This document shows positions 1 through 6,200 of a stretch of DNA of 45,016 nt, piece after piece. Under the pieces are notes generated by a model. It was not told the origin of the DNA and did no database searches. It worked only from the letters and a program-made list of their open reading frames with translations. Within the stretch, counting starts at the first letter, position 1; each line of letters starts with the position of its first letter. Origin of the DNA: an uncultured Eubacteriales bacterium. GTDB taxonomy: Bacteria > Bacillota > Clostridia > Oscillospirales > CAG-272. Where the stretch lies: positions 1 through 45,016 of the forward strand of contig CAKRYT010000010.1 in assembly GCA_934432675.1 (NCBI GenBank), written 5' to 3'. Position numbers and translations under genes: made by a program.

Positions 1-242
1 CCGGCGTGGGGAGAGGGAGGCTTTGGTGCCCTCGCGAAAAACAAGGGCTCCGTGCATCCCTCGCAGGCTCGGTCTTACGGAGCCCATGTTTTTAGGCTTT
101 TTCTGCGCCCCGGACGCGCCCCCGGCGTGGGGAGAGGGAGGCTTTGGTGCCCTCGCGAAAAACAAGGGCTCCGTGCATCCCTCGCAGGCTCGGTCTTACG
201 GAGCCCATGTTTTTAGGCTTTTTCTGCGCCCCGGACACGCCC
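1..242. repeat. 121-bp tandem direct repeat, two copies
   Basis: Bases 1-121 and 122-242 are nearly identical with a 121-bp period. Each copy carries a long hairpin: arms AAAAACAAGGGCTCCG and CGGAGCCCATGTTTTT (one unpaired base) around a loop with CCCTCGCAGGCTCGG. The first copy is cut by the window edge, so the array may continue to the left. Short open frames across it exist only because of the repeat and have no ribosome binding sites. The same module appears a third time at 376-453. Function unknown. Confidence 0.85.
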
Positions 243-537
243 CCGGCGTGTCCGGGGCTTGAAACCCTTGGTCCCGAAGTGGCTCGTGCACTCGGGGCCG
301 CAAGTGTAAACCTATCGTTCAGACCAAAAGAAAAGAGAGGGCGCAAGACCCTCCTTTTGACCTTTTCGCCGCGTTGCCCTCGCGAAAAACAAGGGCTCCG
401 TGCATCCCTCGCAGGCTCGGTCTTGCGGAGCCCATGTTTTTAGGCTTTTTCTGCGCCCGGGACACGCCACCGGCGTGTCCCGGGCTTGAAACCCTTGGTC
501 CCGAAGTGGCTCGTGCACTCGGGGTCGTAAGTGTAAA
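149..537. repeat. Composite palindromic repeat, about 227-bp period, two copies
   Basis: A unit of about 160 bp recurs at 149-311 and 376-537. It consists of the AAAAACA/TGTTTTT hairpin module, then a perfect palindrome, then a conserved block containing CTTGGTCCCGAAGTGG and ending AAGTGTAAA. The palindrome reads GCCCCGGACACGCC/GGCGTGTCCGGGGC in the first copy and GCCCGGGACACGCC/GGCGTGTCCCGGGC in the second, so one base pair has changed on both sides, which suggests selection on structure. Each copy is followed by an A/T-flanked GC hairpin (near 313-355 and 548-593); the second is the tRNA-Pro terminator. No protein is supported. Confidence 0.75.
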
Positions 538-547
538 TACCAGCGTT

Positions 548-593
548 CCGACCATAAAAAGAGGGGGCTCATGCCCCCTCTTTTTATGGTCGG
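548..593 (-). terminator. Large terminator hairpin of tRNA-Pro
   Basis: Perfect inverted repeat with a 21-bp stem and the four-base loop TCAT. On the minus strand the GC-rich part of the stem (GAGGGGGC/GCCCCCTC) is followed by a T-rich arm, as in an intrinsic terminator. The promoter-proximal arm includes the tRNA's own 3' ACCA and the last bases of its acceptor stem, so the terminator begins inside the tRNA gene. Confidence 0.85.
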
Positions 594-663
594 AGTGACA
601 AGATTCGAACTTGCGACCTCTTGGTCCCGAACCAAGCGCTCTACCAAGCTGAGCCACACCCCG
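587..663 (-). tRNA. tRNA-Pro (anticodon CGG), CCA encoded
   Basis: On the minus strand the sequence folds as a canonical tRNA. The acceptor arm CGGGGTG pairs with CACTCCG (one G-U pair). The D-arm contains GCTC..GAGC with AGCTTGGTAGA. The anticodon stem is CTTGG/CCAAG around loop TTCGGGA, giving anticodon CGG, which reads proline codon CCG. The T-loop is TTCGAAT. The discriminator A and CCA tail are encoded. Length is 77 nt. It has its own promoter and terminator and appears monocistronic. Confidence 0.97.
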
Positions 664-717
664 TGATGAGCCGCGGAAAACGCGAAAATCGGGAGCGTTT
701 TCCTCAAATGCTCATTG

Positions 718-746
718 ATTATAGCACAGCCGTATCGGTTTGTCAA
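718..746 (-). promoter_or_regulatory. Promoter of tRNA-Pro
   Basis: On the minus strand TTGACA (741-746) and TATAAT (718-723) are separated by 17 bp, a perfect sigma-A type promoter about 55 bp upstream of the tRNA 5' end. Confidence 0.9.
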
Positions 747-795
747 GTTTTCGCACAAAGTTTGTTCGATAACCGTTTGACGGAGCGCGGGTGCG

Positions 796-1575
796 TTACG
801 CCGCGTCGGCGCACGAGCCGATGAGGGGGAGCTCGCGCGCCCTGCCGCGCACCGCATAGGTGACCCCGCAGATCTTCAATATAAAGGAAAGAAAGGCGAT
901 GACTTCCGTCACGGCGGCAAGTGCGGGGCTAATGGCGGGCGCAAGACTTCCCGTCAGCAGGGTCAGCCCCAAAAGGGTGGCGGCGATGCCGTCCGCGAGG
1001 AGCAGGAGCAACCCCTGCCCGAGGTGAAAGCGCACGAATCGCGAGGATCGCGCGAAAAAGAACGGGATCGCCCACAGGATGCCGAGGTAGGACAGTGCCG
1101 CCATCGCGCGGTGTGCACGGACGTCGCGCGGCGAAAAGCGGTCGGTCGTATCCTCGGTATCCAGAATGCGCGCGTAGGCGCGCCGCAGGGTCGCGTTGAG
1201 CCCCGGCGCGGCATCCTCGGTGCCCCCGTCTGCCGTGCGCGCTCCGCTCGTCGCCTCTTCCCCCGGGGCGCAAGCCGAACGCCGGGCGGGGGCGTCCGCC
1301 TCCGCGCTCTCTTCCGCCTCCGGCGGGGCGGCGGTCTCCTCATCGCATTCCGCAAAGTATCGAGGGGCGATCGGGTCGGAAACGCCCGATTTTTCGGGCT
1401 CCTCCCCGACGGGCGGGGTGCCGTCGGCATCCGTTGCTTCCACCGCTTCGGGGGCAACCGTCTCCTCGTCGGGGTCGGGGACGGGATAACGGTCGTCATC
1501 GGGCGAGACACGGGCACAGTAGGGGCAGAGCAGACCCTCCCGGATATATTTTCCGCAGGCGTTACAGTATGGCAT
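796..1575 (-). CDS. Zinc-ribbon membrane protein, unknown function
   Basis: A 259-residue protein. It starts with a zinc ribbon (Cys4, Cys7, Cys17, Cys20, spacing CxxC-x9-CxxC). Residues 25-125 form a low-complexity Asp/Glu/Pro/Ala-rich linker. The C-terminal region has about three membrane segments (158-174, 186-207, 217-240) with an RFVRFHLGQGL stretch between the first two, resembling small DUF4870/Tic20-like membrane domains. The ATG has a good ribosome binding site (GGAGG, 8 bp upstream). It is likely a membrane protein with a cytosolic metal-binding head. No enzymatic motif is seen, and the family assignment of the membrane part is tentative. It is monocistronic, with the tRNA gene downstream on the same strand. 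Confidence 0.75.
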   Translation of the reverse strand: MPYCNACGKYIREGLLCPYCARVSPDDDRYPVPDPDEETVAPEAVEATDADGTPPVGEEPEKSGVSDPIAPRYFAECDEETAAPPEAEESAEADAPARRSACAPGEEATSGARTADGGTEDAAPGLNATLRRAYARILDTEDTTDRFSPRDVRAHRAMAALSYLGILWAIPFFFARSSRFVRFHLGQGLLLLLADGIAATLLGLTLLTGSLAPAISPALAAVTEVIAFLSFILKICGVTYAVRGRARELPLIGSCADAA

Positions 1576-1844
1576 GATTCAATCCTCCGTACCACAACGT
1601 ATGCAGGGCATTACGGAATCATGCAGGGAGACTTTTTTCCGCCGCGCATCGTGCACGGTGGCGGTACAGGGCAGGGGGCGGGAAGCCCGGCACGGGGGTA
1701 CGGGGTCGCACGGAACGGGGATACGTAAGGCGGAAACGCCGGGGGCGGGGGCACGGGGATGCGGGGAAAAATGCGCCGGATACGTGAAAACATACAAAAA
1801 CGGGAAGGCTATTTGTTCACCTTACCGAAATTAGTTTTCGCCCC
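1576..1844. other. Gene-free GC-rich intergenic stretch
   Basis: This lies between two divergent genes. It contains purine-rich runs such as repeated CGGGG and ACGGGG tracts. I see no convincing gene, RNA or terminator here; short open frames have no ribosome binding site. The promoter of the downstream lipoprotein gene starts at its right edge. Confidence 0.5.
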
Positions 1845-1873
1845 TTGCACCGGGGCGGCAAATAAGATATAAT
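1845..1873 (+). promoter_or_regulatory. Promoter of the BspA-like lipoprotein gene
   Basis: TTGCAC (1845-1850) and TATAAT (1868-1873) with a 17-bp spacer, about 66 bp before the ATG at 1940. Confidence 0.8.
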
Positions 1874-1939
1874 TTGGTAACTACGAGAACGTGTTTACTG
1901 CGCGCGAGAGCGCGCGGAAATCTTGCGGAGGAACGCTTT

Positions 1940-4900
1940 ATGAAACAGTTACGGAAAGCCCTGTTCGTGCTCCTGCCTGTCCTGTTGCTCACCCTGGCAC
2001 TGGTCGCCTGCGGAGGGGACCCCATGCCTTGCAACACGGGGACGCAGCAGTTGGCGAACGGAACGCCGAAGTACCAAGGGGAAGGCGACGACGACGGCAC
2101 CACCTGGGCGATCTACGGGGACGGGACGCTCGTCATCGACGGCGACTGCGCCGAAATGGCCGATTACGAAGACATGGCACCCGCCTGGGCGGCGCACGCC
2201 GACGAGGTGACCTGCCTCAAAATCGGCAGCGGTGTCAAGCATATCTCCGCGGGTGCGTTTGCCGATATGCGCGGCATCGTCTGGGTGGACTTCGGCGGGG
2301 TCAATGAGATCGGCGACGGGGCGTTTACCGACTGCGTCAACCTGCGCCGCGTCGTGACGCCCGATACCCTCAAAACCATCGGCGACAAGGCGTTTTCCGG
2401 TTGCTACCGCCTGCGCGAAGTCAAACTCGCCGCAGTGACCTACATCGGCACCGGGGCGTTTGCGGACTGTCCCGCTCTCGTCTCGGTCGAGGTACCGGGC
2501 GGACTGGATATGGCAGACGCGCTCGATGCGAAAAATCAGGTGCGTCGGGACGAAAACGGCTTCCGCAAAGTGACGACGGATGAAAACGGGTTTCTCCTCG
2601 ACGGCTCCGTCCTCGTCGGCTACGACGGGCGCGGCACCGAGGTCGTTATCCCCGAGGGCATCACGCAGATCGGGGACTACGCATTCTACATGAACACGCA
2701 GATCACCTCGATTGAGATCCCCGACACCGTGACCGGGATCGGGGCACACGCTTTCGAGAACTGCTCGTCGGTCAAGACGGTCAGGATCGGCCGCGGGGTC
2801 GTCCTCGTCGGCGACAGCGCGTTCCGCGGCTGTGCGCGCATCGAGACGGTGGCATTCTCGGCGGCGGACTGCACCTCCTATCCCACGGACGGCGGTATGT
2901 TCGCCGGGCTCCCGAGCCTCTCCTCCCTCGCCATCGACAGTGACGTGAAGGAACTCCAAACCGGGATGTTCGAGGGGTGCACGGCACTCCGGAACGTGCG
3001 GCTCTCCGATCGCATGAGTGCCATCCCCGACCGCCTGTTTGCCGGCTGTTCTTCGCTCTCCGACGTGGTCATCGGCAGCGCGACGACCACGATCCGGGAA
3101 GGGGCTTTCTCGGGGTGCGGATCCCTGCGTAGCGTGAACATTCCCGCATCCGTCAAAACCATTTACAAAGAGGCGTTCCGTGACACCGGGCTGGTCCGCC
3201 TTGTGCTCCCCTCGGTGACTTCCATTCAGGGCAACGCTTTCTACGGCTGCTCTGCGCTCGTCAGCGTGGAGATCGGCACGACCGGCAAACCGAGCATTCA
3301 GACCGGGGCGTTCGGCGGGTGCTACAAACTCATCGACGTGGTCAATCACTCAAACAAGGAATTCAACGTCGGGAAAACCTCCAACGGGCAGATCGCGTAC
3401 TACACGGCATTCGAGCCTGCCAAGGAGGGATCCTCCCGCGTGCAGGAGCAGGACGGTTATCTCTTCTTCGTTGACCCGGCGGATGCCAACAACGTGTATC
3501 TGGTCGGGTACGTGGGGGACGACACCGAACTGACCCTCCCCGCGAGTTTCGGCGGCAAAAAATATTCCATTTATCAGTATGCGTTCCGCGGCGAGACGGG
3601 TATCACCTCGGTGAAACTCTCCGCCGGGGTCACCGGGATCGGCTACCGCGCCTTCTGCGACGCGTTGCGTCTCGGGACGATGGATGCCACGGCGGCGACG
3701 GAGCTCACGACAATCGGCGAGGAGGCATTCCGCGGGTGCGGGGCACTCACGCGTGCGGCACTCCCGAACGGCCTCACGGGCATCGGTGCGTGCGCTTTCT
3801 ACCGTTGCACGACGCTGGGCACTCTGACGGTGCCCGACCGTGTGACGACGATCGGCGAGGCGGCGTTTGCGGAAAGCGGCGTGACGGCTCTCACGTTCGG
3901 GCGCGGGGTGACGGCGGTGCCGATTTCCGTTGCCTACGGGTGCGACCGTCTGACACAGGTGAACTTCCTCGGTAACGTGACCGAGATCGGCAGTGCGGCG
4001 TTTGACGGTTGTGTGCGGCTCGCGGCGGTCACGCTGCCCGCGACGCTGAACACCGTCGGTGCGAGTGCCTTCCGCGGCGCGGAGCGGCTCCTGACGGTCG
4101 TCCTGCCGGACAGCGTCACCTCCGTCGGTGCCGGTGCTTTTGAGGACTGCAAGCGGCTCGTCAGCGTGACGGTCGGTGCGGGGCTCGGCGAGATCGGTGC
4201 CTATGCGTTCCGCGGCTGCGACCGTCTCTTTGAGGTGGTCAATCCCGGGAACACGACGCTGCAACTGAAATGCGGCGATGCGTCCTACGGCGCGATCGCG
4301 CTGAACGCCACCGAGATCCGGACCGCCACCGCGGTGGAGACGGACGGCAACTTCCTCTGGCTGTATCAGGACGGTGTCAACTATCTGCTCGGCTATACCG
4401 GCACCGATCGGGAACTGACGCTGCCCGAGAACAAGGGCGGCGCGGCATACGAGATCGCACCCTACGCGTTTGCCTATGCAGAGGTGACGAAGGTGACGCT
4501 CGGTGACAAGACCGTTGCCCTCGGCGAGCGTGCGTTCATGAACTCCCTTTTGACCGAGGTGACGCTGAATGCGGGTCTGAAAAAGATCTGCAACCACGCA
4601 TTTGCTTCGACGCCGCTCACCAAGGTGACCTTTACCGGGTATGCCTGCGAGGCGATCGGTGACGGTGCATTCCGCGATTGTCAGAAACTCGTGACACTGG
4701 AAATCAAGAGCAACGGGGCGACCCTCGGCTTCGGCTGCTTTACGGACTGCGTGGCACTCCGCGAGGTGACTTTCAAGGCGAGCGACGGGAGCGACAACGC
4801 GATCACCTCCATCGGGGCGTTCTGTTTCAACGGTGCGGTCTCCATGGCGCGCATCACGATCCCGAAGTCGGTGCGGTCGATCGGGAAATACTGGTTTGCC

Positions 4901-5500
4901 GACTGCCTCGGGCTCGTTGAAATCGTCAACAAGAGTATACATAACATGGGCGACGTCAGTGAGATCAACGTGATCAACAAGGGCGGCACCGTCCGCGTGA
5001 CCACCGATGAAAACGGGTTTATGTTCTACGGCAACTCGATCCTCGTCGGCTACGTCGGTAACGCGGAGCACGTCGTCCTGCCGAAGAAGAGCGGCACCTA
5101 CACCATCGGCGCGTACGCCTTCTACGGCCTTACGGGTATCAAGAGCATCACGATCAGCGACAGCGTGACCGGCATCGGCGCGTACGCTTTCGCGGGTTGC
5201 ACCGGGCTTACCGAGGTCTACATCCCCGGTAAGAACATGACGAATTCGGCGGGGGTCGGCAAGTATCTCTTCGCGGGTTGCTCGGAGGATCTCGCCATCT
5301 ACGTAGACTTCCCGAACGAGGAGGCACTCACCGCGACCGGCAAGTGGAGCCCTGTCTGGAACTGCCGCCTGGTCAACTACGGGCATGAGTACCGTGTGAC
5401 GGGCAAGTACTGGAAGGCGGAGAACGCGGGGCAGGTATATGCGATCCCGTATCTCGTCAACTACGGGGCAAGCGCGAGAAGCGCAGAACAAGTGCCCTGA
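1940..5500 (+). CDS. BspA-like leucine-rich-repeat lipoprotein
   Basis: A 1186-residue surface protein. The ATG at 1940 follows a GCGGAGG ribosome binding site; upstream in-frame ATGs lack one. The N-terminus is a lipoprotein signal: positively charged start, hydrophobic core, lipobox LVAC with Cys24, so it is probably anchored to the outer face of the membrane. The rest is LRR_5/BspA-type repeats of about 23 residues with the pattern IGxxAFxxCxxLxxVxLPxxV. Four times (around residues 213, 503, 801 and 1022) the repeats are broken by a DENGF/LVGYxG segment, giving a super-repeat of roughly 220-300 residues. BspA-like proteins commonly bind host or partner surfaces; the ligand here is unknown. 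The last codons lie inside a structured non-coding repeat (5465-5890). Confidence 0.93.
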   Translation: MKQLRKALFVLLPVLLLTLALVACGGDPMPCNTGTQQLANGTPKYQGEGDDDGTTWAIYGDGTLVIDGDCAEMADYEDMAPAWAAHADEVTCLKIGSGVKHISAGAFADMRGIVWVDFGGVNEIGDGAFTDCVNLRRVVTPDTLKTIGDKAFSGCYRLREVKLAAVTYIGTGAFADCPALVSVEVPGGLDMADALDAKNQVRRDENGFRKVTTDENGFLLDGSVLVGYDGRGTEVVIPEGITQIGDYAFYMNTQITSIEIPDTVTGIGAHAFENCSSVKTVRIGRGVVLVGDSAFRGCARIETVAFSAADCTSYPTDGGMFAGLPSLSSLAIDSDVKELQTGMFEGCTALRNVRLSDRMSAIPDRLFAGCSSLSDVVIGSATTTIREGAFSGCGSLRSVNIPASVKTIYKEAFRDTGLVRLVLPSVTSIQGNAFYGCSALVSVEIGTTGKPSIQTGAFGGCYKLIDVVNHSNKEFNVGKTSNGQIAYYTAFEPAKEGSSRVQEQDGYLFFVDPADANNVYLVGYVGDDTELTLPASFGGKKYSIYQYAFRGETGITSVKLSAGVTGIGYRAFCDALRLGTMDATAATELTTIGEEAFRGCGALTRAALPNGLTGIGACAFYRCTTLGTLTVPDRVTTIGEAAFAESGVTALTFGRGVTAVPISVAYGCDRLTQVNFLGNVTEIGSAAFDGCVRLAAVTLPATLNTVGASAFRGAERLLTVVLPDSVTSVGAGAFEDCKRLVSVTVGAGLGEIGAYAFRGCDRLFEVVNPGNTTLQLKCGDASYGAIALNATEIRTATAVETDGNFLWLYQDGVNYLLGYTGTDRELTLPENKGGAAYEIAPYAFAYAEVTKVTLGDKTVALGERAFMNSLLTEVTLNAGLKKICNHAFASTPLTKVTFTGYACEAIGDGAFRDCQKLVTLEIKSNGATLGFGCFTDCVALREVTFKASDGSDNAITSIGAFCFNGAVSMARITIPKSVRSIGKYWFADCLGLVEIVNKSIHNMGDVSEINVINKGGTVRVTTDENGFMFYGNSILVGYVGNAEHVVLPKKSGTYTIGAYAFYGLTGIKSITISDSVTGIGAYAFAGCTGLTEVYIPGKNMTNSAGVGKYLFAGCSEDLAIYVDFPNEEALTATGKWSPVWNCRLVNYGHEYRVTGKYWKAENAGQVYAIPYLVNYGASARSAEQVP

Positions 5501-5890
5501 ATAAGGCATAATGGCAACCGATACTGACTTTTCAAACTAAAAAGAAAAGTCGCGTCGGTTGCCTTTTCTTTAAGAGCGTCGGGCACTTTACCCCCGAAAA
5601 CGGTCTCTGCCGTACAGAGTACGTCGACGAGTCCCGTTTTCGGGGGTTCTGCATCTCCTCGCGCTTGCCCCGGCAACACAAGTTAAACAGTGGCTGGCGC
5701 AGATAAGGGCGGACGATTGCTCTCGGTTAAACGGAGTAAAAGTATTTTCGCGGAGGCGAAAATACATCAGGCAAACAAACGGTTTCTCCGATAAAGGAAC
5801 GAGGTTTGCCGGAACAACGCCCCAAAAATGATTTTATGGGCAACCGATACTGACCTTTCATCTGTTAGATGGCAGGCGGCATCGGTTGCC
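5465..5890. repeat. Structured GGCAACCGAT repeat, copy A
   Basis: An element of about 425 bp with many paired segments. Outer stem: GGGGCAAGCGCGAG (5465-5478, inside the end of the lipoprotein gene) and its perfect complement (5658-5671). Second stem: AAGTGCCC/GGGCACTT (5490-5497, 5581-5588) enclosing the core hairpin 5513-5563. Third: CCCCCGAAAACGG with its complement (5591-5603, 5634-5646). Then a conserved tail with ACAAGTTAAACAGTGGCTGG and AGATAAGGGCGGA, a hairpin GTATTTTCGC/GCGAAAATAC (5742-5765), a GGCAAAC/GTTTGCC hairpin (5770-5820), and a second core hairpin 5839-5890. A related copy lies at 29136-29558. No open frame is conserved between copies. Confidence 0.8.
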
Positions 5891-5920
5891 TTTTTGTTTC
5901 GGATGGGGGAGGGGGAGAAA

Positions 5921-5983
5921 CGGCGTTGGTTTTTTGCGGAAAACGGTGGTGGTTTTTTGCGGAAAACGGCGGTCGTTTTGTGG
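5921..5983. repeat. 23-bp tandem repeat
   Basis: Two near-identical 23-bp units, CGGCGTTGGTTTTTTGCGGAAAA-like (5921-5943 and 5944-5966), followed by a decayed third unit. It lies in the gene-free interval between the two surface-protein genes. No function is apparent; the rest of 5984-6200 holds only AT-rich leader sequence of the next gene. Confidence 0.7.
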
Positions 5984-6200
5984 GGGAAAGCAGGGCAGGA
6001 GCAAGGGGTGCTGACGGGGGTGTTTTTTGAGCAAGTTCAACAAGGCATTCCGTGAAACATGCACAAGTATTGTAAATCATGCTTTATATATTGCAGAAAA
6101 GTCTATTGTCTCTTGACGAAGGGTCTGTTATGATAATGTTGTATAGGTGGCTTTTCACACGACAATCCGGCTATATACATATAACAACAGGAGGCTTTTT

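Noticed and set aside
23..443. Short open frames with repeated MVPSRKTRAPCIPRR sequence
   Set aside because: They translate the non-coding direct repeat; no ribosome binding site, and hairpin conservation explains the similarity better.
1949..5509. Two long minus-strand open frames (466 and 719 codons) antisense to the BspA-like gene
   Set aside because: They are shadows of a GC-rich repeat gene: Arg/Asp/Val-rich composition, no ribosome binding site, no recognisable domain.
5681..5690. GTTAAAC/GTTAAGC in the repeat tail as an integron attC core site (GTTRRRY)
   Set aside because: The matching R'' core and attC bulge pattern are absent, no integrase gene is present, and the heptamer is short enough to occur by chance.
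5465..5890. CRISPR array
   Set aside because: No regular short repeats with unique spacers and no cas genes anywhere in the window.
5839..5890. Simple rho-independent terminators as the full explanation of the GGCAACCGAT hairpins
   Set aside because: T tracts are short or interrupted at most copies, and the flanking stems and conserved tails extend far beyond a terminator.
6113..6137. Promoter TTGACG...GATAAT before the GLUG gene
   Set aside because: The spacer is only 13 bp; no other convincing pair was found, so no promoter is called there.
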